Positions 51,956-60,841 are shown, numbered from the stretch's first letter. The stretch: DNA of 64,000 nucleotides from Brevibacterium picturae (GCF_900105045.1 NZ_LT629739.1:2232001-2296000); one strand, 5' to 3'. The notes: generated by a model not told the origin, from the sequence alone. A program made the numbers and translations.

Positions 51956-52317
51956 TTAATACACGATAATGGGTTTGAACGTCGAATCATCCGCTGAGTC
52001 GCCGAATGCGATATTCATGTCGTCGAACGCATACGTCTTCATCAGATTGGTGAACTGGAATCTGCCGGGCTCGTGGAGAGCGATGAGACGGGGGACGGAC
52101 TCCTTCGGGACGGAGCCGCCCTCACACACCAGGCTGATCGTGGTTTCGCTCGTGAGCCGTGTGCTGATGTCGATCCTGGCTTCATCGCCCAATTTGGCGG
52201 CACCGAACAGCTCTGTGTGTCCGCAGATTCCCAGGTAGCCCGTCATCTGTTTGACAACGGCCAGCACGCCGGTGGTGTCGGGTGCGGCCTCTGATGCGAC
52301 GTGTTCGGCGACGGCGG
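51956..52317 (-). pseudogene. remnant of a zinc-type alcohol dehydrogenase, C-terminal third
   Basis: The minus strand reads about 120 residues in frame from a stop near 52318 to TAA at 51956. The segments GYLGICGHTELFGAAK, CEGGSVPKESVPRLIALH and LMKTYAFDDMNIAFGD, with the final FKPIIVY, match the end of medium-chain alcohol dehydrogenases. The N-terminal catalytic domain, zinc ligands and cofactor motif are absent, and a stop codon precedes the piece. GTG 52267 could start a 103-residue product, but it would be inactive. It lies next to an operator, so it may be debris from rearrangement of a former operon. Confidence 0.65.
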
Positions 52318-52361
52318 CTCACTTCGGAAGAGTGATGCGGTCATTGCCAAATGCATTATTA

Positions 52362-52372
52362 AGGCCAGACCA
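52362..52372. promoter_or_regulatory. GntR/FadR-type operator (variant)
   Basis: AGGCCAGACCA followed by AAATATATAGTATGATTGG; the right half is canonical and TAGTAT is a likely -10. It lies 200 bases before the SDR gene at 52573. The leader between them holds no gene that I recognise. Confidence 0.5.
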
Positions 52373-52572
52373 AATATATAGTATGATTGGTTTAGTAACC
52401 CACAGCCTTCGGCCACGTACCGCGATTTGACCGAGTATCAGCGTTGAACGGTGCTGTGCACCTTGGCACGGTGAGGCCAGGTCGCGCATGATGTGCCGGA
52501 GATCGCTCGAGATGCCTGCCGCGTGATTGTTCGCGTACAAGTGTCCGGCGGCGAATCTGAGAGAGAGTCATA

Positions 52573-53358
52573 ATGAATACTGCAGTGCCAGATCTGTCCT
52601 CATCTGCAGTGCTGATCGCCGGAGGATCATCCGGGGTCGGCCTGGCCAGCGCACTGAAACTTGTCGATTCGGGAGTGCGGCGAATCGCGCTCACGTCTCG
52701 ATCCCCGGATCGCGGCAAGGCGGCTTTGGAGCAGGTCCGTGCCCGTGGAGAAGGAGTCGACGCCGAGTTCTTCCCCGTCGACGCGAACGATTCTGGGGCC
52801 GTCGCCAAGGTGGTCGATGAGGCTCATCGGTTCCTCGGTTCAATCGACGTCTACCTGGGGTCGATTGCTGCGGCGTATCGTCCGGAGCTGCTGTTCAACA
52901 CACCGCTCGAAGATATCTCGCAGATCCTGAGCCAGCAGGCGCTGCCGCCGTTGTACTTCACTCGAGCGGTGCTGCCTTATATGCGTGAGCAGAAATCGGG
53001 GTCGATCATAAACATCGCCTCCGACGCGGCCAAGGTCGCGACACCGGGGGAGTCGGTGCTGGGAGCGGCCATGGCCGCGATCGTCATGTTCACTCGCACC
53101 GTGGCGATCGAAGCGAAGCGCGATGGGATCCGTGCGAATGTGATCACGCCCTCGCTCATCGCCAATACTCCGACAGCCGAACGCGTCCTGTCCGACGGGT
53201 TCAGCAAGAGCCTGTTCGAGAAGGCGGCCAAGAGCGCCAAGCTCGGTGTCGCCGAGCCCGACGACCTGGCTGAGCTCATCGTATTCCTGGCCGGGCCAGG
53301 CTCCGCGAGGCTGACCGGACAGACCATCAGCGTCAACGGCGGGATCAGCGCGGCGTAG
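52573..53358 (+). CDS. SDR-fold protein without the catalytic Tyr-Lys
   Basis: A 261-residue short-chain dehydrogenase-like protein. The cofactor loop AGGSSGVGLASAL is good and INIASDAAKVATPG carries the serine region. However, the place of YxxxK reads GESVLGAAMAAIVMF, so neither Tyr nor Lys is present. NNAG is also replaced (YLGSIAAAYRPE). It ends GQTISVNGGISAA like a normal SDR. It may bind NAD(P)H and a substrate with an unusual mechanism, or act without dehydrogenase chemistry. ATG 52573 follows GAGAGAG. It stands alone, followed by a terminator. Confidence 0.7.
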   Translation: MNTAVPDLSSSAVLIAGGSSGVGLASALKLVDSGVRRIALTSRSPDRGKAALEQVRARGEGVDAEFFPVDANDSGAVAKVVDEAHRFLGSIDVYLGSIAAAYRPELLFNTPLEDISQILSQQALPPLYFTRAVLPYMREQKSGSIINIASDAAKVATPGESVLGAAMAAIVMFTRTVAIEAKRDGIRANVITPSLIANTPTAERVLSDGFSKSLFEKAAKSAKLGVAEPDDLAELIVFLAGPGSARLTGQTISVNGGISAA

Positions 53359-53424
53359 TTCAGGCGCGGAGTCGTCTTGGTTCCCGGCCCGGCCGAGAGT
53401 CACGCGCCCATCGAAACGGAATGA

Positions 53425-53452
53425 GGCCGACCACCAATTGCGGTGGTCGGCC
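53425..53452. terminator. hairpin terminator
   Basis: Arms GGCCGACCACC (53425-53435) and GGTGGTCGGCC (53442-53452) with a 6-base loop, then CCTTTCGG. It lies between the convergent SDR-like and nitronate-monooxygenase-like genes. Confidence 0.8.
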
Positions 53453-53486
53453 CCTTTCGGCTCCAGGCGACTCCAGCGCCGTGGGG

Positions 53487-54503
53487 CTACTTGCGCAGCG
53501 AACCCGCGAGCTGTTCGATGATGCCCACCGCCTCGGCGGCCATCTGCGGGACGAACTCGGAGATCCGGATCACCTCGTTGATGGACGAGGCCACCTGGCC
53601 CGCGAGAACCAGGCCGTTCTCGGTATCACCTGTGCTCTGCGCCCGCTGCATCGATTGGATCTTCTCGCCCTCATCGACCCCACCGCTCGCTTCTGATTCG
53701 AGAAGAGACCTCGATGCCTCATTGCGAAGACCGCGGCAGGGTCCGTATACGCCATTGAATGCCACATCCTCTCCTTCTGTCGCTTCGAGGATCGCCTGCA
53801 GGTAGTGCGGATGCCAATCTTCGTTCTCCTCGCTGACGATGAACCGCGTGCCTAGCGCGACTCCGTCGGCGCCCAGTGCCAGAGCCGCCGCCAAGCCGCG
53901 GCCATCTCGCGCGCCACCGGTCAGCAGGACGGGGACGGAGACGCTTTCGGTGATGTTCGGGACGAGGACGTAGGTGTGCATTCTGCTCGCCGGGGCGTGG
54001 CCGCCCATTTCGAAACCTGCCGCCAGCACCACGTCTACGCCTGCGGCCTCCGCCTTGCGTGCCTGTCGGGTCGACCCGACCTTGTGCTGATGAAAGAGTC
54101 CGGCGTCCTTGATCATCGCGCAGTAGTCCCCGGGGAATCCCGCCGAGGTGGTCAAGACGGTCAACTGCTTGCGCAGGGCGTCATCGGAGTCGCGTGCTTC
54201 GAGGACGCCTCGGATATATGCGTCTGTGAACGGAAGGACCCTTCCGTCATGGTCGACGCCGACAGGGAGATTCACCGCAAACGGTTTGTCGGTCGCCTCG
54301 GCGCATTGTTCGATGTGACTGCGCAGGGTCCTCACGCCTTGGCTCAGATCCTCGGGCATGCCGGGCATGGAGATGGTGCCCAGCCCCCCGGCTTGTGAGA
54401 CCGCGGCCGCTATCTTGGCGGTGGTGAATGGTCCGAGGCCCTCTTGCACGATGGGATAGTCGATGCCGACGAGTTCGGTATAGCGATTGCTGAGTGCGGA
54501 CAT
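53487..54503 (-). CDS. FMN-dependent nitronate monooxygenase/enoyl reductase-like (2-nitropropane dioxygenase family)
   Basis: A 338-residue TIM-barrel flavoprotein. PIVQEGLGPFTTAKIAAAVSQAGGLG is the entry of the family (residues 18-43), AAGFEMGGHAP carries the active-site histidine region, and LLTGGARDGRGLAAALALGADGVALGTRF binds the FMN phosphate. The family includes FabK enoyl reductases and IpdC, which acts on a ring-derived CoA ester in steroid degradation. An alicyclic-CoA oxidation or reduction is more likely here than nitroalkane use. It is divergent from the benzoyl-CoA-reductase-like operon with 77 bases between. Confidence 0.75.
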   Translation of the reverse strand: MSALSNRYTELVGIDYPIVQEGLGPFTTAKIAAAVSQAGGLGTISMPGMPEDLSQGVRTLRSHIEQCAEATDKPFAVNLPVGVDHDGRVLPFTDAYIRGVLEARDSDDALRKQLTVLTTSAGFPGDYCAMIKDAGLFHQHKVGSTRQARKAEAAGVDVVLAAGFEMGGHAPASRMHTYVLVPNITESVSVPVLLTGGARDGRGLAAALALGADGVALGTRFIVSEENEDWHPHYLQAILEATEGEDVAFNGVYGPCRGLRNEASRSLLESEASGGVDEGEKIQSMQRAQSTGDTENGLVLAGQVASSINEVIRISEFVPQMAAEAVGIIEQLAGSLRK

Positions 54504-54580
54504 GGTTTGTGCGACCTTTCGTAGGATGATGGCGTGACGACATACTACACAAAACGGAACTTAGTTGGTATTGTTGAATC

Positions 54581-55813
54581 ATGTTAAAGACAAAGACAGC
54601 GCCGTCGCTGCGAGATGTCGCACCGAAAGCCTTCGCGTCGTTGAAGCTTGCCGCGGACGAACCCATTGCCTACCTGGAGAACTGGAAGCGCGAGACCGGT
54701 GGTCGCGTGATCGGAACCTTCCCGATGAACTTTCCGGTCGAGCTCGCCCACGCAGCTGGACTGCATCCGGCGATAGTTCAGGAGAGCCAGACTCCGATTA
54801 CCGAGGGGCGAGGACTGCTGCCGGAGTTCTACTGCAGCTACTCCCGCAGCGTGGCCGATCAGGCCGCTACCGGGGAGCTCGATGTCTTCGACGCCTTCGT
54901 GCTTGCTGACCACTGTGTGCAACTGCTCGGTGCCATCGACGTCGTCCGTTGGGCGAAGCCCGAGACTCCCAATCATTTCGCACAGTTCATCAGCTCGATG
55001 GACGACCCGTGGAGTGCGGGACAGGTGCGCGACAAGATCGACGCCCTGCGAACTGAGCTCGAGGAGGTTTCCGGAGCCAAGATCCATCCGGACTCGGTAT
55101 CGCGCAGCATCGCTCTGTACAACACGGATCGGGAGCTCCTGCGCGAGATCTTCTCTGCTCGGCGTGATCGCAGCGTGCGGATTCCGGCCAGCGAACTGCA
55201 GGCGCTCATCAAGTCCTCCATGGTGATGGACATCGAAGACCATATTCGTCTGCTGCGGGCCTTGATCCCGTCACTGGGCGAACTCGAGACCGAGAAGCCA
55301 CCTGTGCCGGTCCACCTCTCGGGTCATTTCTGCGCGCCGGTGAAGCCCGAGCTGCTCGACACGATAGAGGATGCCGGAGTCATCGCGGTCGATGACGATC
55401 TCTACCACGGCTGGCGCTTAATCGCCACGGATGTGCCGGAGGACGAGGACCCGTTCGACGCACTGGCCCAGTGGTATCTCGATCGCAACAAGTCGGCGCC
55501 GTGCGCAACGCGTGTCCAGCGCAATGTGGACTGGGACGACTATCTCATCGACGGCCTGCAGACGACCGGAGCGGTCGGAGTCATCGTGCTTATGGCCAAA
55601 TTCTGCGAACCGCTCATGCTCTACTACCCCGAGCTCCGCAAGGCTCTCGAGGAACGGGAGGTTCCCGTCCTGATGATCGAGACCGAGCACGAAGGAGTCC
55701 CTGCGGAATCCATCCGGACCCGGGTTGAGGCATTCGTCGAACGTGTCAGTCAGACGCGCGCAATGCCGAACAGCAATCACATCACGGCTCAACAGGAGGT
55801 CGACAATGCCTGA
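54581..55813 (+). CDS. benzoyl-CoA reductase/2-hydroxyacyl-CoA dehydratase family subunit, BcrC/HgdB-like
   Basis: A 410-residue iron-sulfur subunit. Three cysteines sit where the family binds a [4Fe-4S] cluster: EFYCSYSRS (Cys85), LADHCVQLLG (Cys112) and LMAKFCEPLMLYYPEL (Cys342). IGTFPMNFPVELAHAAGL is the family N-terminal signature and VPVLMIETEHEG the end. In known systems the two such subunits use low-potential electrons, energised by ATP in an activator, for ring reduction or radical dehydration of an acyl-CoA. ATG 54581 follows GTTGAATC with no ribosome site, so the message may be leaderless. It overlaps the next gene by 8 bases. Confidence 0.85.
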   Translation: MLKTKTAPSLRDVAPKAFASLKLAADEPIAYLENWKRETGGRVIGTFPMNFPVELAHAAGLHPAIVQESQTPITEGRGLLPEFYCSYSRSVADQAATGELDVFDAFVLADHCVQLLGAIDVVRWAKPETPNHFAQFISSMDDPWSAGQVRDKIDALRTELEEVSGAKIHPDSVSRSIALYNTDRELLREIFSARRDRSVRIPASELQALIKSSMVMDIEDHIRLLRALIPSLGELETEKPPVPVHLSGHFCAPVKPELLDTIEDAGVIAVDDDLYHGWRLIATDVPEDEDPFDALAQWYLDRNKSAPCATRVQRNVDWDDYLIDGLQTTGAVGVIVLMAKFCEPLMLYYPELRKALEEREVPVLMIETEHEGVPAESIRTRVEAFVERVSQTRAMPNSNHITAQQEVDNA

Positions 55814-57179
55814 GACGATAGAACTTTCACCAACCGTTGTGAAGCCACGCGGGAAGGATCAGAAGCCCGACAAATCTAACCGGCTGACATCCACGCGCGC
55901 AGGCGGAAAGATGGTGTCCGATTACTGGGAAAACATCTTCACCGCCAAGGAACGCGGAAAGCAAGTTGTCTGGTACAACGGATCCGCGCTCAACCCGATT
56001 TTCCAGGCCGCCGGTTTGGAATGGTGCCACGGCGAGGCCTTCTCCGCGCGATTGGCGGCCATGCACATGGAAGGTCCTGCCCAGCAGGCAGGTGAAGAGT
56101 ACGGCTACGTCAATGAACTGTGCTCGTACGCGCGCACACACCTGGGCTGTGCCGTTCTCACTCAGCAAGGGGCAAGCGAGAAGCAGTCGGGAATCGTCGG
56201 CTTCGCGGATCAGCAGGAACTCGCCACCAAGCTGCCCAGCCCGGACTTCTTCGTCAACGCCTACGCCGGATGCAGCACGGGCCAGCAGTGGGACGCGATG
56301 ACCTACCGGGTCTTCGGCAAGGAACTGCCGATGTTCAACGTCTCGCTCCCCATGATCTGGGGCAACAAGCCCGACTCCGGCTACCTGCGCGGCAAAGAGT
56401 GGGAGAAGACTCCGCTCTTCGTCGTCGAACAGCTTAAGGAACTGATCAAGTTCATCGAGTACCAGACGAAGAAGCCGTTCGACTGGGATGCGCTGAGCGA
56501 GAACATGAGCTACATCAAGCGGGCATCCGAACTGCGACTGGAGGCCATGGCGCTGTGTGCGGCCGCACCGACGCCAGCAACCTACTGGGACTGGGTCGCG
56601 AGCATCGCTCCGATCAACTTCATGCCGGCCAACCAGGCTCTCGTCGACTACTTCCAAGGCGTCAAGGACGAGATCGAGCAGCGCCTGCGCGACGGCGTTT
56701 CGGCGGTAGCGAACGAACGCTACCGCGTCTACTTCGACGGCATCATGAACTGGAACAAACTCGGATTCCTGACACGTAAGTTCGCTGAGTACGACGTCTC
56801 CGTCGTCGCCGGCCGGTACACCCATGACTCCTTCTGGCAGGAACCTCAGCTCATCGACCCTGAGAACCCGCTGCTGGGTATGGCACAGCACTACCTGATC
56901 TGCCCGATCAACCACGGGCTGAAGATCATGGAAGAGCTGCTGCTCAAGCGCTGCGATGACTTCGGTATCGACGGAATTGCATTCCACTCGACGCGTACCT
57001 GCCGAGCGATGACCAATCCGCAGCAGATACTTGCACGTATCGCTGAGGAGAAGCGAGGCATCAAATCATTCTCATTCGAGGGGGATGTGGCCGATGCCGC
57101 GTTCTACAAGGACGAAACGCTCGAGAGCGGTCTCGTGGCGATGCTTGAGACGATTGATCAGCAGCGAGCAAGGATGTGA
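55806..57179 (+). CDS. benzoyl-CoA reductase/2-hydroxyacyl-CoA dehydratase family subunit, BcrB/HgdA-like
   Basis: A 457-residue partner subunit. The candidate cluster cysteines are Cys106 in NELCSYARTHLG, Cys156 in AYAGCSTGQQWDA and Cys399 in STRTCRAM. The stretch ELPMFNVSLPMIWG and the final GIKSFSFEGDVADAAF follow the BcrB pattern. ATG 55806 lies inside the end of the upstream gene (ATGCCTGA), and the stop overlaps the activator start (GTG 57176), so all three are made in fixed ratio. Whether the pair reduces a ring double bond or dehydrates a 2-hydroxyacyl-CoA cannot be decided from sequence. Confidence 0.85.
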   Translation: MPETIELSPTVVKPRGKDQKPDKSNRLTSTRAGGKMVSDYWENIFTAKERGKQVVWYNGSALNPIFQAAGLEWCHGEAFSARLAAMHMEGPAQQAGEEYGYVNELCSYARTHLGCAVLTQQGASEKQSGIVGFADQQELATKLPSPDFFVNAYAGCSTGQQWDAMTYRVFGKELPMFNVSLPMIWGNKPDSGYLRGKEWEKTPLFVVEQLKELIKFIEYQTKKPFDWDALSENMSYIKRASELRLEAMALCAAAPTPATYWDWVASIAPINFMPANQALVDYFQGVKDEIEQRLRDGVSAVANERYRVYFDGIMNWNKLGFLTRKFAEYDVSVVAGRYTHDSFWQEPQLIDPENPLLGMAQHYLICPINHGLKIMEELLLKRCDDFGIDGIAFHSTRTCRAMTNPQQILARIAEEKRGIKSFSFEGDVADAAFYKDETLESGLVAMLETIDQQRARM

Positions 57180-58114
57180 CGAAGATGTGGCATACGTTAG
57201 GCGTCGACTTGGGGTCGACGACGGCCAAGGCCGTTGTGGTTGCGCCCGACGGCCGTCCGGTGAGTTCGTCTATCGTGCAGATGGGCGCAGTGAGCAAGAA
57301 GGGCGTGGAACGCGCGATTGCGGCGGCCCTCGAGGACGGCGGCCTGACCCGAGGGGACATCGTGCGGACCGTGAGCACAGGATACGGGCGTCGGCTGGTG
57401 GAACTGGCAGACCGCTCGTTCACCGAGATCTCCTGTCACGCCCGCGGGGCAGTCGCGATGATGCCCGGTGTCCGTCTGGTCATCGACATCGGCGGACAAG
57501 ACAGCAAGGCCATCGCCATCGGACAGGACGGCTTGCTGGATCGGTTCGCGATCAACGATCGCTGCGCCAGCGGGACGGGCCGATTCTTTGATGTCCTCAG
57601 TCGCGCACTCGAAGTGGAGGTCACCGACATCTCCGACCTTGCGGCCGCCACTTCGCATGAAGCCGAAGTCAGCGGCATGTGTGCGACGTTCGCCGAGACT
57701 GAGGTGATCTCTCTGCTGGCCCAAGACGTCGCTCCGGCAGACATCTCCGCGGCGGTCATGCGCTCGGTCGCGTCCAGGACCGTCGGACTGGTGGCCCAGG
57801 TTCGTAAGAACACCCCGGTCGTCATGACCGGAGGCGTGGCCCAGAACGCGAGCTTCGTCGCAGAACTCTCGCGCCAACTCGATCTGTCGATAGGGCATCT
57901 GGACGAACCTCAGATCGCCGGGGCTCTGGGCGCAGCCCTCATCGCGCGCGATGACTACCTGAGCACTGTTCCGGACGACGAGCGGATGCAGACGGAATGG
58001 GATCGCCAGCGTTCGGGCTCGCCCATCGAGTCCTGTCAGGACTGCGACGGCGCCGCCGGTGACGATCGGGGTCCAGTGCCGGTTACATTGATGCCGACCG
58101 TCACCCGAGTCTGA
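57176..58114 (+). CDS. ATPase activator of the BadF/BadG/HgdC family
   Basis: A 312-residue ASKHA-fold ATPase. It has phosphate loops DLGSTTAK and DIGGQDSKAI, and the two cysteines that bridge the dimer [4Fe-4S] cluster: NDRCASGTG (Cys130) and SGMCATFAETE (Cys169). It hydrolyses ATP to drive a single electron into the BcrBC-like subunits. Only one activator gene is present, so it should be a homodimer as in HgdC rather than the BcrA/BcrD pair. After the usual end (GALGAALIAR) there are about 50 extra residues with a CQDC pair (287 and 290). A ferredoxin donor is not encoded nearby; a flavodoxin may serve. Confidence 0.9.
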   Translation: MTKMWHTLGVDLGSTTAKAVVVAPDGRPVSSSIVQMGAVSKKGVERAIAAALEDGGLTRGDIVRTVSTGYGRRLVELADRSFTEISCHARGAVAMMPGVRLVIDIGGQDSKAIAIGQDGLLDRFAINDRCASGTGRFFDVLSRALEVEVTDISDLAAATSHEAEVSGMCATFAETEVISLLAQDVAPADISAAVMRSVASRTVGLVAQVRKNTPVVMTGGVAQNASFVAELSRQLDLSIGHLDEPQIAGALGAALIARDDYLSTVPDDERMQTEWDRQRSGSPIESCQDCDGAAGDDRGPVPVTLMPTVTRV

Positions 58115-58232
58115 GGCCCGTGCAGTGCCGACCGCCACTGCAGCGGTGCTGACCGCGACACCAGTCCGTGCCGAAGGCGATGCGTTAGACTCGATCCGCA
58201 CATTGTCGGGCAGAGGAAAGGGTCGTTCGCGG

Positions 58233-59072
58233 ATGAAGGATATCGGTGCTGCTGTGTCCGAGAACCTGTCGACGTCGGCGCGATCGGACCTGCTGACCGT
58301 CCTGGGTGAACTTGTATGGCCGAACGGCCGACAGGCATGGACCTCATCGATCGTGCGGGTCATGCGGCTCCTGGGATTTGAGGAGCGCACCGCGCGGCAG
58401 GCCATCACCCGCGCCTCCAAGGCGGAGTGGCTGCTTCCCGAACGCCATGGACGTTCGACCCGCTGGCATCTGACACCGCGACTGATCAGAGCATTCGAAG
58501 AGGGCACTCGCCGAGTGGCCGCCCTGTCCGAACCCTTTGACGACTGGGATCGGCGCTGGCTGACCCTGATCGTCACGGTTCCCAACGAACTGCGCACCGA
58601 ACGTCACAAGCTCTATCGTCGGCTGACTTGGGCGGGTCTGGGAACGCCCTGGCCGGGAGTGTGGCTGAGTCCGCATACCGAGCGCGGACACGATGTGGCG
58701 GATGTGCTCGACGAACTCGGCCTCCGTCCTCACTCGATCGTCACCGAGGGTGAGATCACCGATTGGGGGCTGTCTCTTGACGCAATCGTCGAGAGGAGCT
58801 GGAACCTCAAAGAGGTGGTCGGCCTCTACCAGGAGATCGACGCATCGGTGCCCGAGGAGATGCCCCACGATCCGGACGAACTCATCGCCGCCCACATCAG
58901 ACTCACCTCGGCGCTGCAGAAGCTGCCGACCTATGATCCGCAACTGCCCGAGGTGCTCGTGCCCGAGTGGATCGGGCGACGAGTGGCCGGTCGTCTGCAG
59001 AGCCTGATGATCGGTTCGCAGGAAGCGGTCCGATCGCGCTGGCTCGAGATCGACGACGGTCCGCGAGGCTGA
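58233..59072 (+). CDS. PaaX-family transcriptional regulator
   Basis: A 279-residue regulator. The N-terminal winged helix (SDLLTVLGELVWPNG, SSIVRVMRLLGFEERTARQA) is followed by the PaaX-specific domain with WDRRWLTLIVTVP and GLGTPWPGVWLSP. The PaaX group represses phenylacetate and related aryl-CoA pathways and responds to the aryl-CoA. ATG 58233 follows GAGGAAAGG and gives the usual length; the frame is open to GTG 58125. Placed directly after the activator gene, it likely controls the benzoyl-CoA-reductase-like operon, which lacks the GntR operator. Confidence 0.8.
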   Translation: MKDIGAAVSENLSTSARSDLLTVLGELVWPNGRQAWTSSIVRVMRLLGFEERTARQAITRASKAEWLLPERHGRSTRWHLTPRLIRAFEEGTRRVAALSEPFDDWDRRWLTLIVTVPNELRTERHKLYRRLTWAGLGTPWPGVWLSPHTERGHDVADVLDELGLRPHSIVTEGEITDWGLSLDAIVERSWNLKEVVGLYQEIDASVPEEMPHDPDELIAAHIRLTSALQKLPTYDPQLPEVLVPEWIGRRVAGRLQSLMIGSQEAVRSRWLEIDDGPRG

Positions 59073-59099
59073 TCGAACAGTCCGTCGGGTCAGTGCTTC

Positions 59100-60767
59100 C
59101 TACGCACTGGCCTCCTTCGAAACCTGAGCCGGGAGGTCCAGCTGCAGCTCGATGAGGTCCTCGGTCTCGCCTTCGATGATGTTCTTGGCGAGGATGTACT
59201 TCTGGATCTTGCCGGATGCGGTCATGGGGTAGTTGGCAGTGACGTACCAGCGTGCCGGAGTTTTATGGGCAGCGATGCGTTCGCGGCACCACCCCTTCAG
59301 CTCGGCGGCGCTGGGCATCTTGAGGCCGGACTTTAGTCGGAGCACCGCTGCCACTTCCTCACCCCATTTCTCGTGAGGAACGCCGGTGACTACAGCTTCG
59401 CTGATAGCCGGATGGTCGAACAGCAGTTCCTCGATCTCTCGGGGGTAGATGTTCATTCCACCGCGGATAATCATCTCCTTGACTCTGCCGGTGATCTTGA
59501 CGAAACCGCGGTCATCCATGACACCGATGTCGCCCATACGCAGCCAGCCGTCATCGCTGATGGTGGCCTTGGTGGCTTGCGGATTCTGGAAATATTCGAG
59601 CATCACCTGGTATCCGCGACAGAGTATCTCTCCCTGCTCGCCGATGGGAACGACCTCGTTGGAAAGCAGATCGACGACTTTGACCTCGAGTTCGGGGACG
59701 GGCTGGCCGACGGAATTTGCCTGATCCTGTGGGCTGTCAGTTACCCGCGTCTGATGGGTCACTCCGTGCATCTCGGTCTGTCCGAACAGTATGGTGGTGC
59801 GGCATCCGAACTCTTCGGTGACGCGGCGGATCAACGCCTCGGGCACGGGGGCCGCCCCTGTCCATAGCGTGGTGATAGATGACAGGTCGTGGGCCGCGCG
59901 ATCTGGATGCTCGAGGAGGGCAAGGAGCATCGTGGGGACGAAAAGCCCATGCGTTCCACTATAGGTTTCGAACAGCTCGAGAATCAGAGCCGGATCGAAG
60001 GTGGGAACTACGACGTATGTCCCGTGTGCAGATATCGTCTGCAGCTCGGTGACCGCTCCGCCTCCGATGTGGTACATCGGCATGGCATTGATGCACACCC
60101 CGCCGGCCTCGGCATTCCCCGCACGCTCGCCGACCAGAGTCGCTTCGTTGACGATGCCCATATGGTGCAGGAGAGCGCCTTTGGGTGAACCAGTCGTTCC
60201 GGACGTGTATTGGATCTGGACAGGGTCCCTCGGAGCCACCGTCGGCAAGGCAGTCTCGGAAGCGGCTGTGGAGAGGAAGTCGTCCCAGCGGTCGAGGCAA
60301 TACAGGTCCTTGAGCTCAGGTGTCGTCGGCGCGACCTCATCGAGGATGTCTCGCAGCTGAGTGCCTCTGTATTCGCCAGCGTAGAAGAGCGCCTTGGCTT
60401 GCGACTGCTTGAGCATGTATTCCAACTCCGAGGAGCGATATGCTGGATTCGCGGCCACTACGATCATGCCGGCCATTGCAATCGCCTGTTGCAGGATCAC
60501 CCATTCGGCTGAGTTGGGAGCCCAGATCGCAATGCGATCACCCGGCTGATAGCGAGCCAGCAGGGCTCGGGCGGCGGCCTCGGCATCTGCCAAGAACTCC
60601 GCGTAGGTCCATTCGCGTCTTTCTGCCGGGTCGGCGGCCCCGTGGACCAGAGCCAGCTGATCAGGTTTGGCCGCCGCTGCTCCTCGCAGCAGTTCGGGCA
60701 AAGTAATTTCCCGGATCTCCCCGGCCTCTTTGGGCCAGTACGATTCGGTCAGTGGTTCACGTGACAT
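59100..60767 (-). CDS. acyl-CoA ligase (AMP-forming)
   Basis: A 555-residue adenylate-forming ligase with QIQYTSGTTGSPKGALLHHMG, LFGQTEMHGVTHQT, GRVKEMIIRGGMNIYPREIEE and MTASGKIQKYIL. The style is that of medium-chain and aromatic acid-CoA ligases. ATG 60767 has AAGGAG upstream; the frame is open 35 codons further without homology. It faces the PaaX-like gene and could supply the acyl-CoA that the BcrBC-like complex uses. It ends the island: beyond its promoter lies only the decayed TRIC copy. Confidence 0.85.
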   Translation of the reverse strand: MSREPLTESYWPKEAGEIREITLPELLRGAAAAKPDQLALVHGAADPAERREWTYAEFLADAEAAARALLARYQPGDRIAIWAPNSAEWVILQQAIAMAGMIVVAANPAYRSSELEYMLKQSQAKALFYAGEYRGTQLRDILDEVAPTTPELKDLYCLDRWDDFLSTAASETALPTVAPRDPVQIQYTSGTTGSPKGALLHHMGIVNEATLVGERAGNAEAGGVCINAMPMYHIGGGAVTELQTISAHGTYVVVPTFDPALILELFETYSGTHGLFVPTMLLALLEHPDRAAHDLSSITTLWTGAAPVPEALIRRVTEEFGCRTTILFGQTEMHGVTHQTRVTDSPQDQANSVGQPVPELEVKVVDLLSNEVVPIGEQGEILCRGYQVMLEYFQNPQATKATISDDGWLRMGDIGVMDDRGFVKITGRVKEMIIRGGMNIYPREIEELLFDHPAISEAVVTGVPHEKWGEEVAAVLRLKSGLKMPSAAELKGWCRERIAAHKTPARWYVTANYPMTASGKIQKYILAKNIIEGETEDLIELQLDLPAQVSKEASA

Positions 60768-60841
60768 CGCAACTCCTTCTTTGCAGTTCGATAGGGGCCG
60801 TTGCCTTGCTGATGGGAATTCGGCTCCGAATAACGCAAGTA

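Noticed and set aside
54581..57179. Firm naming as benzoyl-CoA reductase
   Set aside because: The same fold serves 2-hydroxyacyl-CoA dehydratases, and only one activator gene is present; the reaction cannot be chosen from sequence alone.
57197..58597. 466-codon open frame on the minus strand
   Set aside because: It is antisense to the ATPase activator and the PaaX-like gene, with no recognisable domain; long shadow frames are common in GC-rich DNA.
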